Source: Acrasis kona
Lineage: Eukaryota; Heterolobosea; Eutetramitea; Acrasida; Acrasidae
Reading direction: 5' to 3'
NCBI GenBank assembly: GCA_026419775.2
Contig: JAOPGA020000342.1
Location: 1 to 22,558, forward strand
DNA length: 22,558 nucleotides
A program made the translations under genes and the position numbers. Each line of letters begins with the position of its first letter. Position 1 is the stretch's first letter. Shown one piece after another: positions 7,801 to 15,448 of the stretch. A model generated the notes under the pieces. It did no database searches and was not told the DNA's origin. It saw nothing but the letters and a program-made list of their open reading frames with translations.

Positions 7801-9323
7801 GCGTCATAACCACCTCTGCTCCTACCCCTTGAACTATTGTTGAATTCGTCTCTCGCGCCTCTTCCACCGCCATATGATCTGTATGAATCATCATAACCTC
7901 TTCCACTTCTTGATGAATAATTCGAAACGTCTGATTCGTCTCCATACGCGCTTGCTCTGCTGCCGTAATAATCGTCAAACTCCTCTCCGTATTTATCAGT
8001 ATCCTGTCGATATCCATACGATTCGTCATCGTTGCGATCAGTTTGGTAACTCTTTTTGCCTCTACCTCCGCCACGCGAATCTCTGTTGTAACCATTTTCA
8101 TTGTATTGGTCATATCCATAATAGGTTTGATCGCTGTCTGTGCGCCTGTTTCCTCTTCCTTGTGGACCGCGTTGTTTAAAAGTATCCTCATAATCGTCTT
8201 GACTTTCTTGTCTCCTTCCCCTTCCTTGTGGGCCGCGTTGTTGCCTTCCAGAGTATTCTTCGTCGGCTGTGTACTCGTCGAAACTTTCCTGTCTTTTTGA
8301 TCTCCCATACGAACTACGTGATCTATCGTAATTATCCTCTGACTCATCCTGATAGCTTTCAAAGTTTTCTTGTGGTCTTCTTCCTCTTCCACGAGATGGA
8401 ACTTCGTCGCGACTTCTTGATGAGTAGCCATACTGCTCTGCTTCAAATGTTTCGTCTTGTTGATTTGTATTTTGACGTCCCCTTCCACGTCCTCTTCCAG
8501 TGATTCCGGATTGTTCTCCGTAGCCTCTACTTGCATTTGATCCGTCACTATCGTCATAACTAGTTCCACGATCTCTGCCATAAGACTGTCTTCCACTTGA
8601 TTGCTGTTCGTCATCGTTGCTATCCCTATCGCGGTAGCCTCCTCTTCCTCTACCAGCCCTTGTTCCAGGTTCGTCCTTTAGGGTGTTGTTGACTGTGCTA
8701 CCACTGCCACCAAAAGCAGAGGCACCCGCTCCTGGGTAGTGAGCATTACGTCCTCTCCCATACGCCATGCGTAAAGTATTTCTCTCTTCGTTGTATGAGA
8801 GTTCTGTGGGAGTAGATTGTTCAGACGTGTCATAAGAAGATTCATCTACTGCATCTGAGCTCTCCGATACTTCTCTATGTCTAACACCCCTACCTCTACC
8901 TCTACCTCGACTCGTTTGTACAGGCTCCTCCTCTTTTGTACTAGAATCCACGTCATCTGATGGTTCTATGTATGTGGATGCTTTTATCCCGCGACCTCTA
9001 CCTCTTGGCGGTGTAGTGGTGGTTTCATGATCAAATGTTTGGCTATCTACAATCACACCCCTTACTGCCTTGAAAGGTGAACGTTTTAGGGTCACTGTAG
9101 TTTCATCAGTTCCAAATCCCTTGACTTTGAAATGTAGGGGATTTAATAATAAAAAGTTTGTGATGGGATGATCAGTATATTCATTAAAATTACAATTGTT
9201 TGGGTCATGGGAAGAGAATTCTGATTCTACTACCGAGATTAGAGGACCCCGCACATCTGTGGCATACGCCTGTATAACTTTTATAATGACCTCCCTTGCA
9301 TGTTGCTCATTCTCACCCTCCAT
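4809..9323 (-). CDS. MOV10/SDE3-like SF1 RNA helicase with large RGG-rich insert
   Basis: The protein has 1504 residues; ATG 9323 is the first in-frame Met. Residues 1-82 and about 691-770 are two related small domains ending in a Thr/Asn-Phe/Pro-Leu...Leu-Leu...Phe-x-Val-x-Gly pattern, possibly winged-helix (LOTUS/OST-HTH-like; tentative). Between them (about 106-680) lies a low-complexity region rich in RGG, RGRG, SYG and acidic Asp/Glu-Ser blocks, typical of condensate-forming RNA-binding proteins. After a MOV10-like intermediate region comes the helicase core: GPPGTGKT (1064-1071), DECGQ (1187-1191), GDPRQL (1214-1219), an ITPYRKQ motif, EVFQGKE (1386-1392) and NVAISRA (1426-1432). All catalytic motifs look intact. 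Family members unwind RNA and act in RNA silencing, decay or transposon control. The motif spelling (DECGQSMEPE, FQGKE, GFLNNAKRLNVA) favours MOV10/SDE3 over UPF1 or Senataxin. The 3' end faces the caspase-like gene. Confidence 0.88.
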   Translation of the reverse strand: MEGENEQHAREVIIKVIQAYATDVRGPLISVVESEFSSHDPNNCNFNEYTDHPITNFLLLNPLHFKVKGFGTDETTVTLKRSPFKAVRGVIVDSQTFDHETTTTPPRGRGRGIKASTYIEPSDDVDSSTKEEEPVQTSRGRGRGRGVRHREVSESSDAVDESSYDTSEQSTPTELSYNEERNTLRMAYGRGRNAHYPGAGASAFGGSGSTVNNTLKDEPGTRAGRGRGGYRDRDSNDDEQQSSGRQSYGRDRGTSYDDSDGSNASRGYGEQSGITGRGRGRGRQNTNQQDETFEAEQYGYSSRSRDEVPSRGRGRRPQENFESYQDESEDNYDRSRSSYGRSKRQESFDEYTADEEYSGRQQRGPQGRGRRQESQDDYEDTFKQRGPQGRGNRRTDSDQTYYGYDQYNENGYNRDSRGGGRGKKSYQTDRNDDESYGYRQDTDKYGEEFDDYYGSRASAYGDESDVSNYSSRSGRGYDDSYRSYGGGRGARDEFNNSSRGRSRGGYDAYADSSENDYSKSRGGYGRGAKRNDNFYGDYEESSTDSPYSGGGRGKKSYQNDRNEEESYDHNNRSGGRGYNDRSENDEYGSNKRSGKSYNSRGYNDEESYGGGKRFQSDRNGDYEDSPTNSSYSGGGRGKKSYQTDRNEEESYGYNNNGRFGSKGYNDDSSRGGYSKGGNKRTAEKKVYVERTINPITEDHITRVVSAAMADCNDRTYGTGIDSLLQFFSTYDPYGKEYKQYTNFPLKQLLLDHKQTFDVEGDWVHLKLELKKPDPNHFEALYKMSTQEKVYSKSSRAKQDRFRRTFTKADQKSTGVRPKSGERDCKFVAHLGEYPIPKYLDSITELARVGSMEDYKNELSSCISAQFGGKDPCQLMDECKTTTEYKNIFSHLLWLEELQMKIDIRSYDMFDQYLEADYHRQDLVRIEVAGLAEGRPSVMAGDNIYVVNADENLVHQGFAHIVAMDHVLCAFDSYYVDLNHAYDIQFTFNRSTIKSMHRALDTNMVFDILIDRENWNYRMNADQKEISSNVSGLLKLGDKRLNSLQTELVEFFAARRMQLPIILFGPPGTGKTSSIVEAIHQLLLKDPEARILVCTPSNSSADLICARLHNLSEPARESMLRLNAFMRKRNTINDDHVLEYCVTNGPEQFTFPSMDVIKDTRIVITTLVSSSYLYSLGLRDHFTHVVIDECGQSMEPETIIPFLAARHDSVILFAGDPRQLGPIVRSPLAIECGLGRSLLERIVNLYEQNPDTPCCHLIRLNETYRSHPSIMKLYSSMFYQDDLICRSNPTVTHSLLNWTGFQRCPDHPVLFKHVCGEEDRTKDSPSWFNAAEVDQVYLYVVSLLSENLDLGVEDIGIITPYRKQVERLRSRLNSDELTRHVQVGTVEVFQGKEKKMIIVSTVRSKTENICYDNKFKLGFLNNAKRLNVAISRAQAGLVIVGNAQLLSVDENWKKLVDACIELGVYDGPDIVLEDLQSYDDINNGDNSYDEQVINTDTEWTNEEHI
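7371..7718 (-). repeat. Duplicated 96-bp block, period 252 bp, inside the RGG region
   Basis: Segments 7371-7466 and 7623-7718 align without gaps, with about ten or eleven differences in 96 bases. They encode the same block (Gly-Asp-Tyr-Glu, then SGGGRGKKSYQ, then an Asp-Arg-Asn-Glu-Glu-Glu-Ser-Tyr tail). A weaker third copy lies at about 8000-8072. The 84-codon spacing keeps the frame, so the helicase's disordered domain has grown by in-frame tandem duplication. Confidence 0.85.
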
Positions 9324-9378
9324 TTCACAGTCAACCCCAGTGATGTGTGACACCACAGTTCTGTACAAAGTTCAAAAG

Positions 9379-9384
9379 TTTATT
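9379..9384 (-). terminator. AATAAA poly(A) signal of the four-TM gene
   Basis: AATAAA reads on the minus strand 23 bases after the TGA stop of the four-TM protein. It sits inside the 84-base spacer before the helicase start codon. Confidence 0.55.
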
Positions 9385-9407
9385 ATTTACAAAATTTACA
9401 GAATTGT

Positions 9408-10190
9408 TCAAGCAGATCCTTTATGTAATGCTTCTTCTCTCCTCATAATGAACAGCCTCGCAGTCGTCAAGATGACCAGTATCAAGTATCCAACAAACGA
9501 TACAATCATTAGAGGAACAAATACTTTGGTTACTTCCTTTACGTTATACGTCAAAATAACGACGATTGCCACGATTTCGGAAATCATTAAAAAAGTTATT
9601 AGAGCAGCATATAAAAAGCCAGTTATAGATTGAGCTCGTTTAGAACCCCAAACGGATGAAATTCCAATGACGCCAGTAATAATGAACAGTACGCTTATCA
9701 CCAGCAATATTGGCAGAATTACTGTCATGGCCATGTAAACACCTCCGTTTCTGTACATACGGAATTCCGAGTAACCGTATAGGCTGTATGCTAAACACGC
9801 AATTACTGCAATCTGGCATAGTATCATCACGCTGGCCAGGATGACAACAACTATTCCCATCCTTCTTGAGTGAGTTCGGATTGGTTCATTTGTGGGTAAT
9901 TCTAGGCTTGACATGCTTTTTAAGAGGTCTTCCTGAGACTGTGTTTTTCGGTCCCCTGCGAGGTTTATAGTTTCATAAGAGGAATACATGGAGGGTGACG
10001 CACTCTTTTGTTCGTTGCTAATGTTCATGGATGAAGGCAGCATAACTCTTTGTTTGAACCCAGGCGACTTGGAAAAATTGCTCGGGCTTTTGCTGATGCG
10101 AGATGATGGTGTATTGGTTGTATCTGCGGTGGTTATTGTGATTGTTGTCATCTTTTTCAAATTATTTTTAACAATTATGTCAATTGTCAT
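9408..10190 (-). CDS. Four-transmembrane protein of unknown family
   Basis: The protein has 260 residues. About 110 N-terminal residues are polar and Ser/Thr-rich, with Ser-Pro sites that suggest a phosphorylated cytoplasmic tail. Four hydrophobic helices follow at about 112-139, 151-177, 188-215 and 222-247, and a short Arg/Lys/Glu C-tail. The loop between helices 1 and 2 is about 12 residues and contains no Cys-Cys-Gly, so this is not a classical tetraspanin. Topology resembles MARVEL/claudin-like four-helix proteins only in layout; I assign no function. The start is uncertain: Met at 10190 is the farthest in-frame ATG, but the next Met (10151) begins the better-composed Thr-rich sequence and may be the real start. 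The stop is TGA. It lies head to tail with the helicase and the cyclase-like gene. Confidence 0.7.
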   Translation of the reverse strand: MTIDIIVKNNLKKMTTITITTADTTNTPSSRISKSPSNFSKSPGFKQRVMLPSSMNISNEQKSASPSMYSSYETINLAGDRKTQSQEDLLKSMSSLELPTNEPIRTHSRRMGIVVVILASVMILCQIAVIACLAYSLYGYSEFRMYRNGGVYMAMTVILPILLVISVLFIITGVIGISSVWGSKRAQSITGFLYAALITFLMISEIVAIVVILTYNVKEVTKVFVPLMIVSFVGYLILVILTTARLFIMRREEALHKGSA

Positions 10191-10497
10191 CAAAAAGAGG
10201 GCAAAGAAGGTTTATTTAAAAGTGATCCTGACCCGATTATTAAAAGATGATTCTATTTTCTATGAAATGGACTTTGGTCTTAACCATAAAAGACACATGA
10301 TATAAACAGAGAATGATGTTGCCCAACTGGAACCATTCTATTATATGAGTGTATATGGATTCAAGGACAACCTTTAGATATTTGTTGCTATTATTTAATA
10401 CTGTCGATAGACTGATTGGAGTACATCAATCCCGAAAAAAGGGAATTAATCAGGCTATGCAGATCACAAGGGTTGAAATAAATCAAACTTTATATAT
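10191..10497. other. Spacer with no gene seen
   Basis: About 307 AT-rich bases separate the stop of the cyclase-like gene from the start of the four-TM gene, both on the minus strand. It presumably holds the 3' UTR of the first and the promoter of the second. I found no open frame, tRNA-like box or repeat worth naming. Confidence 0.5.
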
Positions 10498-13020
10498 TTA
10501 CAATGGTCCGAACTCTTCAGCAGTAGCCTTCTTATACTTGTATTGAAAGGGTAGAGATGCAGGAGTCTCTACAAGGCAGGATTGACACTTTTTCAACATT
10601 TTCATCGACAAGCCATCCTGTGGGTGTACCATAACATATTTTTCAAAGTTCTCAACCGCCTCGCTCCAGTTTTGTTGCATGGCATGTAGAAAACCATTTT
10701 CAAAATTCGTTTGTACATCCCTCTTGTTCTCCCTATCCAATTCATACATCCACTCATCATCTCCAACATCACAGCAGATCATTAATTCATAAACACACTG
10801 ATAAACTGGCTCTTGACGTGGTTCTTCAATACAAATAGAAGCTATCGGTCTGCACGGTTGTTTGTGTTGAACCAATTGAAAAATCTCATCATTGACCATG
10901 ATCTTCACAAATAGAGATTGGTTGTTGACGGCGTTCATCGCCTCCGATAGAGTATGTAAAGGACCAAAGCTACACATGAGCCGTTTGTTTTTGTTACCCA
11001 TATTTCCAGATAAAACAATTCCACTGGCTATTGTTATTAGTATGTCTGGTTTGTTGGCTTCATATAATAATCTGTTAGGGTCCTCGGAAAACTCCTTTAC
11101 ACTGTTATGAAGGTACACAGCCGCAAGACATGCATTATTAATTGCCCTGGCGTTTGAGTTTCTACCGACTTGGAATGACACAACGAATTGATTACTAGAG
11201 AATGTGTCAATCTGACCCTTGTACTTGTTGATTGCCCTCATTAAAGCCGTCAAAACTCTTCCGTGGTATGACACATATGAGGAAATGTCTGAATCAATGT
11301 GTTCAGTTGTCAGAGTCTCTCCCACCATCGATACAACCATCAAGACACTGCAGCGTTGTTCTATTCCTATGGCAAACATGTCCGTCTCAAAATTTGACCT
11401 CGATTTTGACGACATGGAATGTTTATCCGTACTTTTCTCTGATTCGGTGTAATATGTGTTCTTCACGTACGCTTGAGTATTTTGTTTCACTTTCGACTTG
11501 CCAGCACCAACACTCTTTACTGACTTTTCGTCATTCTCAATTTCTTCCTCCAGTTGGTCAGCAAAGTCCCTTCTTAATATGTGGCTTGGCAAAAACGGTT
11601 TGTAAGATTGTAAACGGTCACACATGGTCATAAAGGAATCTTCCATCGATCGTACCTCAACTAACCATGACATCTTTTGTTGTCTCAGTTCCTCAAAGTT
11701 CATGGTTTTGACTAGTTGCATTTTTTTGGCAAGTTCTCTGAGTGGGGCTGTTATTCTGGACGCAAATATGATTCCAAAGATTACCAATAGTAATGATAAA
11801 CAGAGCATAATTATAGATGTCGTGATGACGATGGTTAGGTTCCTACCAATAAGCGCATTACTCGGAATTAGCACGACAGCCATCCATTGAAGACCTGATT
11901 CGTCTGTGATTTGGTTCAAAAGACCATATACAAATGAGCTTGATTCTGTCGAGATGAACGAAAACGCTTGTGAGCTACTTGGAATCCTAGAGAAGTCTTT
12001 GCCATACAATGATTTAATGACTAAGACAGCCTGTGAGATTAAAGGGTCTGGATAATCTTCGGCGCTATATAAAGCAGTCCCATTGTTTCTTGTGAGTGGA
12101 ATTTGTTCTCTTGATTTGGCGACTAAATTACCAGTTAACTTTTCAATAATCATAATCACGCTGCCCGGCACCGTGGCTGCCAAGGTGGCAGTATCTTGTG
12201 ACATTGAACTACCAATCATGGAAATTGCAGTGGCGAATGGAATCGCTCCGGTCTCGTCGCGGTAACTTAATCCATAGTTAATGATGATTGGACAATCCCT
12301 AACTCCTCGCACTATGGTGCACTTTGATACGATAACGCTTGCATTTGAAAGATAAGGTGCTGAACTGTTCCTAAGTGCCGTCCATGCCCTAGCCAAAACG
12401 GATGTGGTAGTGTTGTAAATAAACTCTGTTCTTGTGTAGTCCAGTGAGCCATCGGGAAGATAGTGGTAGTGAATTAGATCGCTTGGATTGTTTACGCCCG
12501 GAGCACCATAGAAGCCATCCAAATAACCGTCCTTGTTGCTAATTCCAACGTTATAATAAAATGGAGCACCAGAAGGTGCCACTGAAGTAAATCTCAGGTC
12601 AGCAAATGAGAATGAATACATTTGATCCGACGAAGCCGTTAATTTTGTGAATATATTAAACAAGGCTTTTGTACCAGCAGTAATATTGGGAGGATTTTGA
12701 GACAATATGCCTGTAGAGTATAAATTCAGCATCGCCCCAGCAAACACCTTGACTGGAATAAGTCGTTGGCGCACCTGCAGTACTACATTTTGGTTAATTT
12801 TATCCAAAACAGTTCCAGTTGTAGTCGATAAAGAATCGCCATACACAGCGCTCCACGCACTCATCAAAACAAGCGTGAGCAGTGCAAACGCAATGACAAG
12901 TATGATGATGGAAAGTCTGACCGAGCAGTAAATTTTTGGCTTGGTTTGATGCTTCATATCCATGTCAAATCCTTCGACATCCTCCTCTGCTTCATGCGTT
13001 GGTGCCACTTGGAGCCTCAT
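10498..13020 (-). CDS. Receptor-type class III cyclase homologue with degenerate active site
   Basis: The protein has 840 residues; ATG 13020 is the first in-frame Met after an upstream stop. A cytoplasmic N-tail of about 29 residues leads to TM1 (about 32-57), then an extracellular region of about 335 residues consistent with a Cache-type sensor (many Asn-x-Ser/Thr sites), TM2 (about 395-420), a HAMP-like linker (about 421-475) and a Ser/Lys-rich spacer. A nucleotide-cyclase-homology domain follows (about 550-745), then a TPR-like tail typical of Cache/CHASE-type cyclases (Asn-Trp-Ser-Glu-Ala-Val). In active cyclases the metal ligands lie in F-x-D-I-x-G-F-T and G-D-x-(V/L). Here those positions read Val-Val-Ser-Met-Val-Gly-Glu-Thr and Ser-Ser-Asn-Gln, so both Asp residues are missing. 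The later GNMG loop is kept. It is likely a catalytically dead receptor or a dimer partner of an active cyclase; sensing role and partner are inference. Confidence 0.8.
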   Translation of the reverse strand: MRLQVAPTHEAEEDVEGFDMDMKHQTKPKIYCSVRLSIIILVIAFALLTLVLMSAWSAVYGDSLSTTTGTVLDKINQNVVLQVRQRLIPVKVFAGAMLNLYSTGILSQNPPNITAGTKALFNIFTKLTASSDQMYSFSFADLRFTSVAPSGAPFYYNVGISNKDGYLDGFYGAPGVNNPSDLIHYHYLPDGSLDYTRTEFIYNTTTSVLARAWTALRNSSAPYLSNASVIVSKCTIVRGVRDCPIIINYGLSYRDETGAIPFATAISMIGSSMSQDTATLAATVPGSVIMIIEKLTGNLVAKSREQIPLTRNNGTALYSAEDYPDPLISQAVLVIKSLYGKDFSRIPSSSQAFSFISTESSSFVYGLLNQITDESGLQWMAVVLIPSNALIGRNLTIVITTSIIMLCLSLLLVIFGIIFASRITAPLRELAKKMQLVKTMNFEELRQQKMSWLVEVRSMEDSFMTMCDRLQSYKPFLPSHILRRDFADQLEEEIENDEKSVKSVGAGKSKVKQNTQAYVKNTYYTESEKSTDKHSMSSKSRSNFETDMFAIGIEQRCSVLMVVSMVGETLTTEHIDSDISSYVSYHGRVLTALMRAINKYKGQIDTFSSNQFVVSFQVGRNSNARAINNACLAAVYLHNSVKEFSEDPNRLLYEANKPDILITIASGIVLSGNMGNKNKRLMCSFGPLHTLSEAMNAVNNQSLFVKIMVNDEIFQLVQHKQPCRPIASICIEEPRQEPVYQCVYELMICCDVGDDEWMYELDRENKRDVQTNFENGFLHAMQQNWSEAVENFEKYVMVHPQDGLSMKMLKKCQSCLVETPASLPFQYKYKKATAEEFGPL

Positions 13021-13231
13021 CACTTCTTTTGCCGCCGTAAATAACAGTGAAATCAGACCAAAGTTAGTAAAGCCCAAATCAAACTTCGAGACCAATATGC
13101 TTGTATGTGCTCGGGATTAATCTGAATTTGTTGTGAACCTTAATTAAATTTTCCTAAAATATTATGCAGTAGTTTATTTCAGCCAATCAACTTATCATTG
13201 ATACAGTTTCTTTCATTCCTCTCAGGTGTTA

Positions 13232-13269
13232 TATGTTTGGTGCGTATCGTTATGTTTGGTGCGTTTCGT
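13232..13269. repeat. Tandem pair of a 19-bp element
   Basis: Two adjacent 19-base units, tatgtttggtgcgtatcgt (13232-13250) and tatgtttggtgcgtttcgt (13251-13269), differ at one base. They lie 212-249 bases upstream of the cyclase-like start codon at 13020, so they may be a regulatory element of that gene. No wider repeat is visible. Confidence 0.8.
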
Positions 13270-13282
13270 TACTATTGCACTC

Positions 13283-13432
13283 TTATACAGTCCAATTGTC
13301 TATAAAAAATAGCCTACATTTCTCAGTTACCTCCCTTTTTAAGCTCATAGCGTCCTCAGGATATTTTTGGGCTCCATCATCATAAACAATATCCCGAAGC
13401 ATGCACACTCCCAATCCTAAAATTTTAGCTAC
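13283..13432 (-). other. Candidate orphan exon, 49 open codons
   Basis: On the minus strand 49 codons stay open between a TAG at 13433-13435 and a TAA at 13283-13285. The composition is protein-like (Cys-Met-Leu-Arg-Asp-Ile-Val-Tyr-Asp-Asp, then Glu/Lys-rich, then Phe-Phe-Ile-Asp-Asn-Trp). Immediately upstream, 13433-13470 has GTAAAT...TTTTAG ends and is 38 nt long, the size of the other introns here. No upstream exon of fitting phase is evident, so this may be a decayed or small unrecognised gene in the spacer between the RFWD3-like and cyclase-like genes. Confidence 0.25.
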
Positions 13433-13502
13433 CTAAAATTGCTTTCCATCGGGATAACGATGAGATTTACAAAGAAGAACAAGAAAAATTATACACACAA
13501 TA

Positions 13503-13508
13503 TTTATT
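13503..13508 (-). terminator. AATAAA overlapping the RFWD3-like stop codon
   Basis: The coding sequence ends ...GAT AAA TAA, followed by ATA. This creates AATAAA across the last Lys codon and the TAA stop, so the poly(A) signal would lie inside the coding end and the 3' UTR would be very short. Confidence 0.5.
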
Positions 13509-15363
13509 TATCTAACCCCAACGTATACAATGTAAAACGATCTAAGCTTAATTGAGCCAAAAAATGACCAACAGAATGATTCATGTACCTTAAACATGTC
13601 AATGGACCCGTATGATTGGATGCGAGTTGTTGAAACGTATGACTATTGTGGCTATCGATCACCGCAGCCTTTTTATATTTTGAATAAGCCACAAGCGTAT
13701 TAATATTACCTGCTTCAATACGAGGGTCAATACAAACAATATCGTCGTCGTCGTCCACTGGCAACGACGATGCTGAACACCCCGTGGAATACAACAACGT
13801 GGGTGACTTGAACACCACATCCTCCACTCCCATACACTGCAACATGTTTGGTTGAAATCTCTCAGGAACATCAATGGTAGGTTCCGATAACGTCCTCAAC
13901 ATTTGTACATGATTGGATTGGAAATGACCACCACCATCACCAAAGTTACACTTGAACAAAAAGTGATCAATGTTACGTTGATGACTCCTGGTGCTTGCAT
14001 AACTAGCAATACCTATGGATGAATAAGGATCGAATCCAACATGATAACAATAATCTACGCCACTCTTTAGAGAAAATTTGTTTGAAAGAGAATGTAATGC
14101 ATAATCAGTGGAGTCACTTTTAGAGCAGTGATAAGCTCCAGTTTTGGCGTGACCAATCAACAGCGAACCATCCCTCAATGTACACAATGACGAAATCATG
14201 TTATTGTGTTGAGGGGATGCCTCTGTAGTGGTGGTGTCAGTTGCTTGTTGCACCACTTGAATGGTATTCAACTCTGCATCATTCTTTCTAATGTCCAACA
14301 CTTGAACACGACCATCCCTCATTCCACAATACATCAAATGTGGTCTCAAATCGTCAAACACACAGCACAGTGCATCGCTCTTCAAATCAAACTTGTACGA
14401 TACAGTTTTGCATCTCAAATCTAGAGTTCTAGCAGATTGGTCGTTACACGTGACGTACACCATTCTGTATGAATTGGTCGAATTCATACATTTCATATCG
14501 GTGACTCGTATGGGTAATCTACCTGTGCGCTGTAACTTCTCCTCTGGTGTCAATAGTGGTGCCTCGTCTAACGCATCTTTGGTCATGTTGAAGATTGTGA
14601 GATTGCCGAGTTTCTTATTGTCGAATACAATACTGCTTGGATCGTTCAAAAAGTCAAATACAGATGCAGTGTCGTGGATTGCTAATTCTCTTCGAATCCT
14701 GTATTGATGTTTGTATTGGGTGGGAGCGTCGTGAGTGTTGGTGGTTGTGTTGTTGTTCATTTTTTGTGCCGCTACGACTGCATCGAGTGGCTTGTCGAAA
14801 TTAATGCCATCAATGTGACTGGATACCGTTCGTAACATTTTGAGCGCAGGTTGAGAGTCATCATCTTGGCGATCTCTTTTTCTGTGATTTTTTTCATTTT
14901 CTGTGATGGGGACCACATCGTCCTTGGTCAGGTACTCATCAATTTTGTTTTTGAGTGATGTGAGTTCTGTTTCAAGGTTCCTCCGCTTTTTACGCTCAAG
15001 TCTTAGTTGCTTTCTGATTGATTGTATTTGTTCGTCTGATTTCTTTTTAAATAAATCTATAACCTTTTGATTGGCTGAGGTTTCTAGGAATAATGCTATG
15101 ATGTCCTCTTCTCTTGATTTGTTTTTGCATGTTGGGCAGCAATGTTTTTCCACAACCCATTTCATAATACATGATTGGCCGAAGATGTGACCACATCTGA
15201 GAGCAACAACACGATGTATCCCTGTAAGTTGCCATGGTTCAAAGCAGATCAAACACACATTCTACAAAATTAGTTTTATGTTGAAGGAGTACCGTACATC
15301 TTTTAAACTCTCGTCTTCTTCGTATAAAATAACACCATCATCTTCTTCCACGTCTGTTGCCAT
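13504..15363 (-). CDS. RFWD3: RFWD3-like RING-finger/coiled-coil/WD40 E3 ubiquitin ligase
   Basis: The protein has 607 residues in two exons: 15298-15363 (22 codons, acidic, ATG at 15363) and 13504-15261, joined across a 36-nt intron (15262-15297, gtacgg...tttgtag). Without exon 1 the large frame has no ATG ahead of the RING. The RING lies at about 25-67: Cys25-x2-Cys28, His38, Cys45-Gly-His47, Cys53, Cys64-x2-Cys67. The spacing and the words Leu-Arg-Cys-Gly-His-Ile-Phe-Gly match RFWD3. A Lys/Arg/Glu-rich coiled coil (about 88-138) follows, then some 400 residues consistent with a WD40 beta-propeller. Known RFWD3 ubiquitinates RPA and RAD51 at stalled forks and crosslinks in the nucleus. Acidic Asp/Glu-rich exon 1 is a stub compared with the long animal N-terminus carrying phosphorylation sites. 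Orthology is likely, not proven. Confidence 0.85.
15262..15297 (-). other. 36-nt spliceosomal intron (RFWD3-like gene)
   Basis: On the minus strand the interval begins gtacgg and ends ctaattttgtag. Removing it fuses an ATG-led 22-codon exon in phase 0 to the RING-coding exon, immediately before Asn-Val-Cys-Leu-Ile-Cys. Confidence 0.85.
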
Positions 15364-15448
15364 TCAAATTTATTTTTAATCATCAAGGAACGATTTACAA
15401 AACACTTACAAAATAGAACATGGTTGATTATTAATACAAAGTTGTGAC
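15364..15448. promoter_or_regulatory. 85-bp divergent promoter region
   Basis: Only 85 bases separate the start codons of the RFWD3-like gene (minus) and the LEA_2-like gene (plus), so both 5' UTRs and any core promoters must lie here. The stretch is AT-rich with no clear shared motif; bidirectional use is inferred from layout. Confidence 0.5.

Noticed and set aside
7373-8503. Several plus-strand frames opposite the RGG region (Cys/Arg/Leu-rich)
   Set aside because: They are antisense shadows of the repetitive RGG codons, with no start context or family.
7247-8614. A 455-codon minus-strand frame inside the helicase gene
   Set aside because: It overlaps the RGG-coding region in another frame. 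The repeated codon pattern of the low-complexity sequence keeps stops out of several frames at once, and the product (Met/Thr/Ile/Glu-rich) has no domain.
9408-10190. Tetraspanin identity for the four-TM protein
   Set aside because: There is no Cys-Cys-Gly motif and no large second extracellular loop.
13417-13428. 12-base perfect palindrome ctaaaattttag
   Set aside because: In AT-rich spacer a palindrome of this length is expected by chance, and it may simply be the end of a splice acceptor.
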